DNA of 64,000 bases from Tachypleus tridentatus (taxonomy: Eukaryota; Arthropoda; Merostomata; Xiphosura; Limulidae), in the NCBI RefSeq assembly GCF_004210375.1, contig NC_134834.1:14183857-14247856 (forward strand). The letters are read 5' to 3'. Shown one piece after another: positions 1 through 12,400 of this stretch. Numbering within the stretch: position 1 is the stretch's first letter; every line of letters begins with the position of its first letter. The position numbers and the translations under genes were made by a program. The notes under the pieces are model-generated. The model made no database searches and was not told where the DNA came from. It saw only the letters and a list, made by a program, of their open reading frames with translations.

Positions 1-262
1 GTGCCCAGATGGTTAAAGCTCTCCACTCGTAATCTTGGTTGCGTGTTCGAATCCCCATCAAACCAAACATGCTCGCCCTCCCAGCCGTGGGGGCGTTATA
101 ATGTGACGGTGAATCCCACTATTCGTGGGTAAAAGAGTAGTCCAAGAGTTGACGGTGGGTGGTGATAACTGGCTGCCTTCCATCTAGTCTTACACTACTA
201 AATTAGGGACGGCTAGCGCAGATAGCCCTCGTGTTGCTTTGCGCGATACTCAAAACGAATCA
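1..262 (+). mobile_element. tRNA-derived SINE, family A, 5' end cut by window
   Basis: This copy of SINE family A (described at 51750-52031) is entered inside the tRNA-like head. A B-box-like GTTCGAATCCC segment lies near position 47. The body motifs GCGTTATAATGTGACGG and CAATCCCAC/TATTCGT follow in order, then the 3' segment ending in CTTTGCGCGATACTC. It is diverged from the best copies in the window. Confidence 0.85.
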
Positions 263-611
263 CCTACGCCTATTTTGTTATCATAACTTTCGGTCTAAGC
301 CTATTTCAATATTTTTCCTATTAAAAAAAAAAAAAAGAGAGTCATGTCTTACCTGTCTATGGACCATTCCTATCATGCCATTCCAAGATCCATTGGATAG
401 CGGTGATCCCCACTTACCATCAGGAGGTCTGTAAAGTTCATACCTGTAATAGAAATATTAGCTGGTTTGTTGAAAGACATACACCACCAGAATGTCCCTA
501 ACCACCGAAGATAACTAATGGTAACTCTCTTTCAGATGGATTGTGAGTTTTCCTTTACTTGTCTTGTTTAATAGAAATACGGAAATCCAAAAACTGATCG
601 AAATAATTTTT
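263..611. other. No gene seen; AT-rich spacer
   Basis: The stretch holds a run of about 14 A residues near 321-334 and no open frame that looks coding. Nothing else was recognised. Confidence 0.5.
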
Positions 612-696
612 TTTTTGAATTTTGCACAAAGCTACTCGAGGGTTTGTCTGCACCAATTGTGCTTAATTTTGACTTGGCGAGCTAGAAGTAAAGAAA
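612..696 (-). mobile_element. SINE family A fragment, 3' end only
   Basis: On the minus strand this is the 3' part of family A. The plus strand reads GAATTTTGCACAAAGCTACT followed by CGAGGGTTTGTCTGC, the complement of the family tail, and then degenerates. The body and tRNA head are missing. Confidence 0.5.
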
Positions 697-783
697 AAAA
701 AAGCTTTTAATTAACACCACTCACCAAATCATCTGTTGAAAATTATTTGGCCACTATTAAACGACGAATTGCGGTATTTGTTT

Positions 784-1105
784 GTTTTTGAAGTTCGCGT
801 AAAGCTACACGAGAGCTATCTGTTCTAGCCGTTCCTACTTTAGCAGTGTAAGACTAGGGAGATGATAGCTAGTCATCACCACCCACCGCCAACTCTTGGG
901 CTACTCTTTTACCAATGAATTGTGGGATTTACTGTCACGTTATAACGACCTCACGGCTGAAAGGGCCAGCATGTACGGGAATTCGAAACCGCGACTATTA
1001 AATTTCGAGTCGAGTGCCCGGGCCGTCATTTTAGGCAGAGGGCTTCTATTCCGAAGTTGCAGGTTACGAGTCGAACGCCCTAACTACTAGCCTACGCTAG
1101 ACCGA
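784..1105 (-). mobile_element. SINE family A, diverged and interrupted
   Basis: The family A tail, body and head are read in reverse: AAGCTACACGAGAGC, then TAGTCATCACCACCCACCGC, then CCGTCA-like and TTCGAAACCGCGAC segments. The tRNA-like head appears twice in part, near 1000-1015 and again near 1055-1105 (TTACGAGTCGAACGCCCTAA). About 40 bp of other sequence separates the two. This suggests an internal insertion or two overlapping copies. Confidence 0.7.
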
Positions 1106-1200
1106 CAACATAAATAAGTGGTCATATGTATGTCTTATCGACATTGGAATACGGAGTGGGATGTATACACTAAAGTACTACAGTGTTCTTAACTTGATTA

Positions 1201-1312
1201 TGCCGGTGGGGCAACTGTAAGTCTTCGAAGTTACAACGTTAAAATCAGTGATTCGATTCCCCTTGGTGGACAGAGCATATAGCTCGATTGTGGCTTTGCT
1301 CTAAGAAAACGC
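1201..1312 (+). mobile_element. tRNA-derived SINE, family B
   Basis: This is a short element of a second SINE family. It has a head CCGGTGGGGCAACTGTAAGT, a middle ACAACGTTAAAATC, a B-box-like GATTCGATTCCC and a tail GGTGGACAGAGCATATAGC ending in GGCTTTGCT. The same order recurs at 6976, 16478, 16780 (reverse) and 40768 (reverse), which defines the family from this window alone. It is presumably Pol III transcribed and mobilised by a LINE; neither is shown here. Confidence 0.65.
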
Positions 1313-1632
1313 GTATGAACTTTTCTTGAAATTTAAGACTCATTTTAACGTTTATTCTATAGACTTAGATATTTTATCTGAATAAAATATTTTTCAACTC
1401 ACATTTATAATTGTTTTGCTGTTCGTTGAGACTTGATTTTTTTATATAAAATGTTTTTTAACATGAGTTTAAATGTATCTTTGTATTGATCACCACAATG
1501 CATCTTATAAATGTACAGACAGCCGTCGTATATCTTTTCGCGAAATTCGAACCAGACAACAGGATTGGTGGTTTAGATTGTTTGTACTCGTTTAGATTTC
1601 TCTTTAAATGCTTAACAAATTGTATTTACTAA
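1313..1632. other. No gene seen; AT-rich spacer
   Basis: This is AT-rich sequence leading into the first tandem array. No open frame, RNA or repeat was recognised. Confidence 0.5.
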
Positions 1633-2771
1633 ATGGACTTACCGAAACTAAAGAACTTCTTGTAGAGCATTCAGAACTTTAATATCTACATGGACTTACC
1701 GAAACTTAAGAACTTCTTGTAGAGCATTTAGAACTTTAATATCTACATGGACTTACCGAAACCTAAGAACTTCTTGTAGAGCATTTAGAACTTTAATATC
1801 TACATGGACTTACCGAAACCTAAGAACTTCTTGTAGAGCATTTAGAACTTTAATATCTACATGGACTTACCGAAACTTAAGAACTTCTTGTAGAGCATTC
1901 AGAACTTTAATATCTACATGGACTTACCGAAACCTAAGAACTTCTTGTAGAGCATTTAGAACTTTAATATCTACATGGACTTACCGAAACTTAAGAACTT
2001 CTTGTAGAGCATTTAGAACTTTAATATCTACATGGACTTACCGAAACCTAAGAACTTCTTGTAGAGCATTTAGAACTTTAATATCTACATGGACTTACCG
2101 AAACCTAAGAACTTCTTGTAGAGCATTTAGAACTTTAATATCTACATGGACTTACCGAAACTTAAGAACTTCTTGTAGAGCATTCAGAACTTTAATATCT
2201 ACATGGACTTACCGAAACCTAAGAACTTCTTGTGGAGCATTTAGAACTTTAATATCTACATGGACTTACCGAAACTTAAGAACTTCTTGTAGAGCATTTA
2301 GAACTTTAATATCTACATGGACTTACCGAAACCTAAGAACTTTTGTAGAGCATTTAGAACTTTAATATCTACATGGACTTACCGAAACTTAAGAACTTTT
2401 TGTAGAGCATTCAGAACTTTAATATCTACATGGACTTACCGAAACCTAAGAACTTCTTGTAGAGCATTTAGAACTTTAATATCTGCATGGACTTACCGAA
2501 ACTTAAGAACTTCTTGTAGAGCATTTAGAACTTTAATATCTACATGGACTTACCGAAACTTAAGAACTTCTTGTAGATCATTTAGAACTTTAATATCTAC
2601 ATGGACTTACCGAAACTTAAGAACTTCTTGTAGAGCATTTAGAACTTTAATATCTACATGGACTTACCGAAACTTAAGAACTTCTTGTAGAGCATTTAGA
2701 ACTTTAATATCTACATGGACTTACCGAAACTTAAGAACTTCTTGTAGAGCATTCAGAACATTAATATCTAC
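1633..2771. repeat. 57-bp tandem array, 20 copies
   Basis: Units begin ATGGACTTACCGAAAC and end TTTAATATCTAC. Starts fall every 57 bp from 1633 to 2317, then at 2373 (a 1-bp deletion in the 2317 copy), 2430 and every 57 bp to 2715. Copies differ mainly at CCTAAG/CTTAAG and at T/C in GCATTTAG/GCATTCAG. Because 57 is a multiple of three, one frame stays open across many copies. From 2317 to 2832 it gives a 171-codon frame made of 19-residue repeats (core WTYRNLRTSCRAFRTLIST). The frame in the ATG register of earlier copies stops at TTG-TAG. I see no splice or promoter context supporting a gene. Confidence 0.95.
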
Positions 2772-3241
2772 TCCGGTTGAGTTTTGTTTACCTTCTTCCT
2801 TGGCAGGTAGAAAGAAGGGGAAATGCTATTAAAATAATGAAACAAGACAAACGTACTTTGAAATTTTATTGGATGGTTTTGCAAAATTATAAATTATTAT
2901 GAGTAAACGACCAATAAAGTGACAGTTTAAATACAGTGTCGTTCAACAAGATGATTTAACATTACTGACAAAACGGAATGAACTGTGCACCACACTTATA
3001 GTTAACACGTGGAACAAAAACTTGTTTATGTCAGTCATCCACGAGGATGACAGTACCATACTCCATACAGTTGAAGAACAAGATAAGACTTTACGTGGCT
3101 CTCTAGACTACAATCGCATAAAGATATGAAAGCTTGAATGGAGTACATGAAGACCTCTAAAGTTAGAGAGACAGAGCCAGGTGACGTAAGAAGTTTTATC
3201 TTTAGGAAACTTATTGAAGACAACCTGTTGATAATAAAGCC
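2772..3241. other. Spacer between two tandem arrays
   Basis: This is unique-looking sequence with only short open frames. No family was recognised. It separates the 57-bp array from the first 44-bp array. Confidence 0.5.
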
Positions 3242-6200
3242 AGACTGTTGATGTAGCTGGGCAACAGGTAACATTTCTATGATATGGACTATTAATGTAG
3301 CTGGGAAACAGGTAACATCTCTATGATATGGACTATTAATGTAGCTGGGAAACAGGTAACATCTCTATGATGTAGACTATTGATGTAGCTGTACAAGAGA
3401 TAACATCCCTATGATATGAACTATTAATGTAGCTGGGAAACAGGTAACCTCTATGATATGGACTATTAATGTAGCTGGGAAACAGGTAACATTTCTATGA
3501 TATGGACTATCGATGTAGCTGTACAAGAGATAACATCCCTATGATATGGACTATTAATGAAGCTGGGAAACAGGTAACATTTCTATGATATGGACTATTA
3601 ATGTAGCTGGGAAACAGGTAACATTTCTATGATATGGACTATTAATGTAGCTGGGAAACAGGTAACATCTTTATGATATGGGCTATTAATGTAGCTGGGA
3701 AACAGGTAACATCCCTATGATATGGACTATTAATGTAGCTGGGAAACAGGTAACATCCCTATGATATGGACTATTAATGTAGCTGGGAAACAGGTAACAT
3801 CCCTATGATATGGACTATTAATGTAGCTGGGAAACAGGTAACATTTCTATGATATGGACTATTAATGTAGCTGGGAAACAGCTAACATTTCTATGATATG
3901 GACTATTAATGTAGCTGGGAAACAGGTAACATCCCTATGATATGGACTATTAATGTAGCTGGGAAACAGGTAACATCCCTATGATATGGACTATTAATGT
4001 AGCTGGGAAACAGGTAACATCCCTATGATATGGACTATTAATGTAGCTGGGAAACAGGTAACATCCCTATGATATGGACTATTAATGTAGCTGGGAAACA
4101 GGTAACATTTCTATGATATGGACTATTAATGTAGCTGGGAAACAGGTAACATTTCTATGATATGGACTATTAATGTAGCTGGGAAACAGGTAACATCTCT
4201 ATGATATGGACTATTAATGTAGCTGGGAAACAGGTAACATTTCTATGATATGGACTATTAATGTAGCTGGGAAAGAGGTAACATCTCTATGATATGGACT
4301 ATTAATGTAGCTGGAAACAGGTAACATTTCTATGATATGGACTATTAATGTAGCAGAGAAACAGGTAACATCTCTATGATATGGACTATTAATGTAGCTG
4401 GGAAACAGGTAACATCTCTATGATATGGACTATTAATGTAGCTGGGAAACAGCTAACATTTCTATGATATGGACTATTAATGTAGCTGGGAAACAGGTAA
4501 CATCCCTATGATATGGACTATTAATGTAGCTGGGAAACAGGTAACATCCCTATGATATGGACTATTAATGTAGCTGGGGAAACAGGTAACATTTCTATGA
4601 TATGGACTATTAATGTAGCTGGGAAACAGGTAACATTTCTATGATATGGACTATTAATGTAGCTGGGAAACAGGTAACATCTCTATGATATGGACTATTA
4701 ATGTAGCTGGGAAACAGGTAACATTTCTATGATATGGACTATTAATGTAGCTGGGAAAGAGGTAACATCTCTATGATGTAGACTATTGATGTAGCTGTAC
4801 AAGAGATAACATCCCTATGATATGAACTATTAATGTAGCTGGGAAACAGGTAACCTCTCTATGATATGGACTATTAATGTAGCTGGGAAACAGGTAACAT
4901 TTCTATGATATGGACTATCGATGTAGCTGTACAAGAGATAACATCCCTATGATATGGACTATTAATGAAGCTGGGAAACAGGTAACATTTCTATGATATG
5001 GACTATTAATGTAGCTGGGAAACAGGTAACATTTCTATGATATGGACTATTAATGTAGCTGGGAAACAGGTAACATCTTTATGATATGGGCTATTAATGT
5101 AGCTGGGAAACAGGTAACATCCCTATGATATGGACTATTAATGTAGCTGGGAAACAGGTAACATCCCTATGATATGGACTATTAATGTAGCTGGGAAACA
5201 GGTAACATCCCTATGATATGGACTATTAATGTAGCTGGGAAACAGGTAACATTTCTATGATATGGACTATTAATGTAGCTGGGAAACAGCTAACATTTCT
5301 ATGATATGGACTATTAATGTAGCTGGGAAACAGGTAACATCCCTATGATATGGACTATTAATGTAGCTGGGAAACAGGTAACATCCCTATGATATGGACT
5401 ATTAATGTAGCTGGGAAACAGGTAACATCCCTATGATATGGACTATTAATGTAGCTGGGAAACAGGTAACATCCCTATGATATGGACTATTAATGTAGCT
5501 GGGAAACAGGTAACATTTCTATGATATGGACTATTAATGTAGCTGGGAAACAGGTAACATTTCTATGATATGGACTATTAATGTAGCTGGGAAACAGGTA
5601 ACATCTCTATGATATGGACTATTAATGTAGCTGGGAAACAGGTAACATTTCTATGATATGGACTATTAATGTAGCTGGGAAAGAGGTAACATCTCTATGA
5701 TATGGACTATTAATGTAGCTGGAAACAGGTAACATTTCTATGATATGGACTATTAATGTAGCAGAGAAACAGGTAACATCTCTATGATATGGACTATTAA
5801 TGTAGCTGGGAAACAGGTAACATCTCTATGATATGGACTATTAATGTAGCTGGGAAACAGCTAACATTTCTATGATATGGACTATTAATGTAGCTGGGAA
5901 ACAGGTAACATCCCTATGATATGGACTATTAATGTAGCTGGGAAACAGGTAACATCCCTATGATATGGACTATTAATGTAGCTGGGAAACAGGTAACATC
6001 CCTATGATATGGACTATTAATGTAGCTGGGAAACAGGTAACATCCCTATGATATGGACTATTAATGTAGCTGGGAAACAGGTAACATTTCTATGATATGG
6101 ACTATTAATGTAGCTGGGAAACAGGTAACATTTCTATGATATGGACTATTAATGTAGCTGGGAAACAGGTAACATCTCTATGATATGGACTATTAATGTA

Positions 6201-6667
6201 GCTGGGAAACAGGTAACATTTCTATGATATGGACTATTAATGTAGCTGGGAAAGAGGTAACATCTCTATGATATGGACTATTAATGTAGCTGGAAACAGG
6301 TAACATTTCTATGATATGGACTATTAATGTAGCAGAGAAACAGGTAACATCTCTATGATATGGACTATTAATGTAGCTGGGAAACAGGTAACATCCCTAT
6401 GATATGGACTATTAATGTAGCTGGGAAACAGGTAACATCCCTATGATATGGACTATTAATGTAGCTGGGAAAGAGGTAACATCTCTATGATATGGACTAT
6501 TAATGTAGCTGGAAACAGGTAACATTTCTATGATATGGACTATTAATGTAGCAGAGAAACAGGTAACATCTCTATGATATGGACTATTAATGTAGCTGGG
6601 AAACAGGTAACATCTCTATGATATGGACTCTTAATGTAGCTGGGAAACAGGTAACATTTCTATGATG
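3242..6667. repeat. 44-bp tandem array (first of three), ~78 copies
   Basis: The unit is CTATGATATGGACTATTAAT followed by GTAGCTGGGAAACAG and GTAACATTT. Monomers vary at a few positions: CATTT/CATCTCT/CATCCCT, CAGCTAAC, GCAGAGAAACAG, GGAAAGAGG and the divergent GCTGTACAAGAGATAAC. The order of variants repeats. The block starting at TGTAGACTATTG (3371) recurs at 4777. TTATGATATGGG occurs at 3671 and 5079, and GAAAGAGG at 4271 and 5679. The offset is about 1406-1408 bp, i.e. 32 units, so the array has a higher-order duplication. Each monomer contains a splice-donor-like CAG|GTAACA. Confidence 0.95.
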
Positions 6668-6975
6668 TAGCTTACAGAGTTCGATTTCAAGCGATGGACA
6701 GAGAACAGATAGTTTATTCTGTAGTTTTACGGTCCGTTCTTGTATATGTTATAAGGAAACTGACTTAGATGTTTTAAGAACGGATTATTTTACCAGTTAG
6801 CTAACCGACACTGTTTGTTTCTAGTGTTATTGTTTTAATGTTTCTGTTTAAAATTTTGTTACAATTAAAACACTCCTGCAAGAGTTTTTGTGTATGAAAA
6901 TGGCGTCAGTTATTTTTCTTGGAAGCTCTGACAACCGAAGTTTTTTTGGTAAGTTTGTTTCCCAGCTATTCAGTT
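6668..6975. other. No gene seen
   Basis: AT-rich sequence lies between the 44-bp array and a family B SINE. No supported feature was found. Confidence 0.45.
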
Positions 6976-7086
6976 CCCCGTTGGGACTGTGGTAAGTCCT
7001 TGGATTTACAACGCTAAAATCAGGGGCTCGATTCCTCTCGGTGGATACAGCAGGTAGCCCGATGTGGCTTTGCTGTAAGACACACA
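6976..7086 (+). mobile_element. SINE family B
   Basis: The family B order is present: GGGACTGTGGTAAGTCCTTG, then TTACAACGCTAAAATCAG, then CTCGATTCCTCTCGGTGG, then CAGGTAGCCC and GGCTTTGCTGTAAGAC. It ends in a short CA-rich tail. Confidence 0.7.
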
Positions 7087-7233
7087 CATACATACAACTA
7101 TTTAAAAATAGGCCTAAGAAAGTTACATAATCTCCTTACCTCTATGCCTGTAATGTTTTTACTTCACGATTTATTAAAATCTTATAATAAGTTTATAAAG
7201 TTTTCGAAGCTTTTTGTCTTTCATATTCCTGTT

Positions 7234-7372
7234 AAGAGCTCGAGAAGGGCTAGCTGTGTATCAGCCATTTTTAATTTTGAACTTGTAGACTAGAGAAAAG
7301 ACAGCTAGTCAACAACATCCACCGCCAACTCTCGGAATACTCTATCCAAATAGTGGGATTTGACAGTCTCTC
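7234..7372 (-). mobile_element. SINE family A fragment, diverged
   Basis: In reverse orientation the tail-proximal body is visible: GACTAGAGAAAAGACAGCTA, GTCAACAACATCCACCGCC and AATAGTGGGATTTGACAG. The tRNA-like head is absent. Confidence 0.6.
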
Positions 7373-7937
7373 TTTAAACGCACTCATGGTCCTAAAGTGC
7401 GGAGCGCAGTTTTTTGTTTGTCTTTTAGATGTTTAGTCTGGCACGCTAACGTTTAGGTCTTAAGTTTGTTTGTTGTTTTCGTTTTCTAAGAAGAACCTTA
7501 TTCGCATGCGCATAATGTTGGTTTATAATCTGTTTATTAATTATAACCGTACAGTGAAAGTGGTGGAACTATATTCTAATGACGCCTGGTTTAGCTCAGT
7601 GTATTTTGCTGAACGCATTGTTCTGTCGTCCGAAGACACACATAACAATTCAGTACGAAATATACCACAGTACAATTGTGTGATAAAGTCTACAGTGACG
7701 TCATCAGATACGCCTTATTTCACACGTTGCTTGCTGCGAGTTATTAAAAAAACAACAAGAGTTGAGGTGAATGGCATGCAGGGATTTGTGGGTCCTTAAG
7801 GTAAAAAATAAAAAAAATGTGATATGCTATTTGCTGTTAATACACAATAATGTAGGTTTTAGTTTTTGTATCATAAGAAAGGTTTACAAGACAAATTTAA
7901 TTGAAATAAAAGTAATTTGTTTACAGTTTTTAATCCC
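7373..7937. other. Unassigned; two open frames, no family recognised
   Basis: Two overlapping plus-strand open frames of 109 and 87 codons (7470-7799 and 7771-8034) are present. Neither has a motif I recognise. The second runs into SINE-derived sequence, which argues against it being a gene. I do not call either as coding. Confidence 0.4.
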
Positions 7938-8072
7938 ATGTGCACCGGCAGAGCTTTGGATTAGAAACCATTACCTCAAGTTGTGGGTGCGTTATAAGAG
8001 TGACTATCGTTCTCTCAGCGAGTATGGTTGGTAGTAAGGCGCTGTTAACTGGTTGTCTTCTTTTGTCAGGAG
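7938..8072 (+). mobile_element. SINE family A fragment, strongly diverged
   Basis: The order TTGTGGGTGCGTTATAAGAG, GACTATCGTTCTCTC, GTATGGTTGGTAGTAAGGC and AACTGGTTGTCTTC parallels the family A body (GTGGGGGCGTTATAA, TATTCGTTGGTAAAAGAG, GACTAGCTGCCTTC). Many substitutions suggest an old copy. Confidence 0.4.
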
Positions 8073-8170
8073 CTAAAAATGGCGGTAGATAGTCTTAATA
8101 GCTTGTCGTGTACACATAAACAGAAGTAGAACATATCAGAAAATTCATTGTTAGAGTACCAAACACATAC

Positions 8171-8421
8171 CCTTTCCAGGGCAACCTTCAGAGTCCTTCC
8201 TTGGAGATCAGTCTTAGCTGAGAAACTTCCGAGATAGTTCTCGCCTTTATCAGACTTCCTCTGAGCATACCACGTGTCCAGCTGATGCATGGTTGAGTTT
8301 CCAAAGAGAGGGTTGTACTCTACTTTATAAACGTTAAAATGTTGTTCTGTAGATTGGACAACAACGAGGATGTTGTTGTCTCTGTCTGTGTAGTTGCACA
8401 CAAGGGGTAAATAATCGTTTT
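8171..8421 (-). CDS. Exon resembling an ionotropic receptor (IR/iGluR-like), partial gene
   Basis: A 251-bp minus-strand open segment is bounded by an acceptor-like ...TTTTGCTGGAAG and a donor AGG|GTATGTG. It enters at codon phase 1 and leaves at phase 0. The encoded segment has LDTWYAQRK followed about 20 residues later by TDLQGRTLKVALE. That arrangement (a tryptophan strand, then LQGRxLKVA opening the ligand-binding domain) is typical of arthropod ionotropic receptors. Channel segments are not in this exon and must lie at lower coordinates, outside the window or unrecognised. The assignment rests on one short motif, so the family is probable rather than certain. The rest of the gene was not found with confidence. 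A possible upstream exon at 15509-15741 ends in phase 0 and cannot be joined directly to this phase-1 start, so another exon would be needed between them. Confidence 0.5.
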
Positions 8422-9425
8422 CTTCCAGCAAAAGGAACCAATGAAAATTGGGTCCTAAAAGCAGTGAATTTTTTCTTATCTACATGCATATATATATAAA
8501 AGAAAACCTTGTAATTGGACACGTAACAAGTATCACACTTAATAAAACAAATTTCCTAGTCTGAACCATGAAACTACCACTAAATTATTGTTTTAAAGGA
8601 CACTTTGCTCTGTTTTGGTTATTAGAGATTAGCTTAATTATAAGAACTGACCAATCATCGTAATCTTTCAACCATGACCAGGTGGCTTAGATTCTGTGCA
8701 AAGATCAGTTGTAAAAACTAGGGTATTTGATAAATTTATTATATCTTTAAAAATTAACTTTAAAACAGAAGTTGAAACTGTAATTATGATACATTAACTG
8801 ACATCGAAGAACAAAAAAAACAGGTTAAAAAAACTGATATTTTAATAACATTAAAATTTATTCTTGAAACATTTAAAACATAAATAGATGTAAACGAAGA
8901 TCTTGGATTATAAACTGATAATGTACATTCAATATTGAAATTATATCTGCAGAAAAACAAGAAAAGATATTGAACTTTAAATGGTGAAAACAATCTGTTT
9001 TTTTAAACGACCACAAAAAATGATTAAAACTGAAAAACAAACAAACCCGACAGTAAAATTTATATTGAAATGGAATGAGGTATAATTAGTGATAAATTTA
9101 AATAAAAATAAAAACTTTCAGAGTATTTCAGCGGATAAACGATGCCGTAACTTTAATGAATAGCAGAATTATGGGTAAGTTATTTGAATTCGTTTTATAT
9201 AAATAGTCCTAGAGAAGTTTTATGTGAAATTGTTGTAATTCTTTATGTTTAGAAAAATTAGATGAAATACAATATGAAAAATATTAGTGTAAAGTTAATG
9301 TATTTAAAACTAATCACGAAATTATGAAATTATTTAACTAACAGAAAAGCTCTAGTAAACAGTAAAATTATATAATATTGTCTACTTAATATTAACAATC
9401 ACATAGCTGTCAATAACGTTCAATA
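8422..9425. other. AT-rich, probably intronic; no gene seen
   Basis: The sequence is very AT-rich with only short open frames. It lies upstream (minus-strand sense) of the IR-like exon and runs to the 77-bp array. An AT-dinucleotide stretch occurs near 8490-8500. Confidence 0.45.
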
Positions 9426-12400
9426 AACAGACTTGGTTAAATCTTATTATTTAATACGTCAGACATCACTGTTCAACAATAAAACTCAGTAAACAATAGA
9501 TCAACAGACGTGGTTAAATGTTATTATTTAATACGTCAGACATCACTGTTCAACAATAAAACTCAGTAAACAATAGATCAACAGACTTGATTAAATGTTA
9601 TTATTTAATACGTCAGACATCACTGTTCAACAATAAAACTCAGTAAACAATAGATCAACAGACTTGATTAAATGTTATTATTTAATACGTCAGACATCAC
9701 TGTTCAACAATAAAATCAATAAACTGTAGATCAACAGACTCGGTTAAATGTTATTATTTAATACGTCAGACATCACTGTTCAACAATAAAATTCAGTAAA
9801 CAATAGATCAACAGACTTGGTTAAATCTTATTATTTAATACGTCAGACATCACTGTTCAACAATAAAATTCAGTAAACAATAGATCAACAGACTTGGTTA
9901 AATTTTATTATTTAATACGTCAGACATCACTGTTCAACAATAAAACTCAGTAAACTGTAGGTGAACAGACTTGATTAAATGTTATTATTTAATACGTCAG
10001 ACATCACTGTTCAACAATAATACTCAGTAAACAATAGAACAACAAACTTGGTTAAATGTTATTATTTAATACGTCAGACATCACTGTTCAACAATAAAAC
10101 TCAGTAAACAATAGATGAACAGACTTGGTTAAGTGTTATTATTTAATATGTCAGACATCACTGTTCAACAATAAAATCAGTAAACTGTAGATCAACAAAC
10201 TTGGTTAAATGTTATTATTTAATACGTCAGACATCACTGTTCAACAATAAAACTCAGTAAACTGTAGATGAACAGACTTGGTTAAATGTTATTGTTTAAT
10301 ACGTCAGACATCACTGTTCAACAATAAAACTCAGTAAACGGTAGATGAACAGACTTGATTAAATGTTATTATTTAATACGTCAGACATCACTGTTCAACA
10401 ATAAAACTCAGTAAACTGTAGATGAACAGACTTGGTTAAGTGTTATTATTTGATACGTCAGACATCACTGTTCAACAATAAAACCTAGTGAACAATAGAT
10501 GAACAGACTTTTTAAAATATTATTATTTAATACGTTAGACATCACTGTTCAACAATAAAACTCAGTAAACAATAGATGATCAGACTTGGTTAAATCTTAT
10601 TATTTAATACGTCAGACATCACTGTTCAACAATAAAATCAATAAACTGTAGATCAACAGACTCGGTTAAATGTTATTATTTAATACGTCAGACATCACTG
10701 TTCAACAATAAAATTCAGTAAACAATAGACCAACAGACTTGGTTAAATCTTATTATTTAATACGTCAGACATCACTGTTCAACAATAAAATTCAGTAAAC
10801 AATAGATCAACAGACTTGGTTAAATTTTATTATTTAATACGTCAGACATCACTGTTCAACAATAAAACTCAGTAAACTGTAGATGAACAGACTTGATTAA
10901 ATGTTATTATTTAATACGTCAGACATCACTGTTCAACAATAATACTCAGTAAACAATAGAACAACAAACTTGGTTAAATGTTATTATTTAATACGTCAGA
11001 CATCACTGTTCAACAATAAAATCAGTAAACTGTAGATCAACAAACTTGGTTAAATGTTATTATTTAATACGTCAGACATCACTGTTCAACAAGAAAACTC
11101 AGTAAACTGTAGATGAACAGACTTGGTTAAATGTTATTGTTTAATACGTCAGACATCACTGTTCAACAATAAAACTCAGTAAACGGTAGATGAACAGACT
11201 TGGTTAAATGTTATTATTTAATACGTCAGACATCACTGTTCAACAATAAAACCCAGTGAACAATAGATCAACATACTTTTTTAAATGTTATTATTACGTC
11301 AGACATCACTGTTCAACAATAAAATTCAGTAAACAATAGATCAACAGACTTGATTAAATGTTATTATTTAATACGTCAGACATCACTGTTCAACAATAAA
11401 ACTCAGTAAACTGTAGATGAACAGACTTGGTTAAGTGTTATTATTTGATACGTCAGACATCACTGTTCAACAATAAAACCCAGTGAACAATAGATGAACA
11501 GACTTTTTAAAATATTATTATTTAATACGTTAGACATCACTGTTCAACAATAAAACTCAGTAAACAATAGATCAACAGACTTGATTAAATGTTATTATTT
11601 AATACGTCAGACATCACTGTTCAACAATAAAACTCAGTAAACAATAGATCAACAGACTTGATTAAATGTTATTATTTAATACGTCAGACATCATTGTTCA
11701 AGAATAAAACTCAGTAAACAATAGATGAACAGACTTGGTTAAAGGTTATTATTTAATACGTCAGACATTACTGTTCAACAATAAAATCGGTAAACTGTAG
11801 ATCAACAGACTTGGTTACGTGTTATTATTTAATACGTCAAATATCACTGTTAACGAATAAAACTCAGTAAACAATAGATGATCAGACTTGGTTAAATCTT
11901 ATTATTTAATACGTCAGACATCACTGTTCAACAATAAAATCAATAAACTGTAGAGCAACAGACTCGGTTAAATGTTATTATTTAATACGTCAGACATCAC
12001 TGTTCAACAATAAAATTCAGTAAACAATAGATCAACAGACTTGGTTAAATCTTATTATTTAATACGTCAGACATCACTGTTCAACAATAAAATTCAGTAA
12101 ACAATAGATCAACAGACTTGGTTAAATTTTATTATTTAATACGTCAGACATCACTGTTCAACAATAAAACTCAGTAAACTGTAGATGAACAGACTTGATT
12201 AAATGTTATTATTTAATACGTCAGACATCACTGTTCAACAATAATACTCAGTAAACAATAGAACAACAAACTTGGTTAAATGTTATTATTTAATACGTCA
12301 GACATCACTGTTCAACAATAAAACTCAGTAAACAATAGATGAACAGACTTGGTTAAGTGTTATTATTTAATATGTCAGACATCACTGTTCAACAATAAAA

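Noticed and set aside
7470..8034. Two plus-strand open frames of 109 and 87 codons
   Set aside because: No recognisable domain, and the second runs into SINE-derived sequence.
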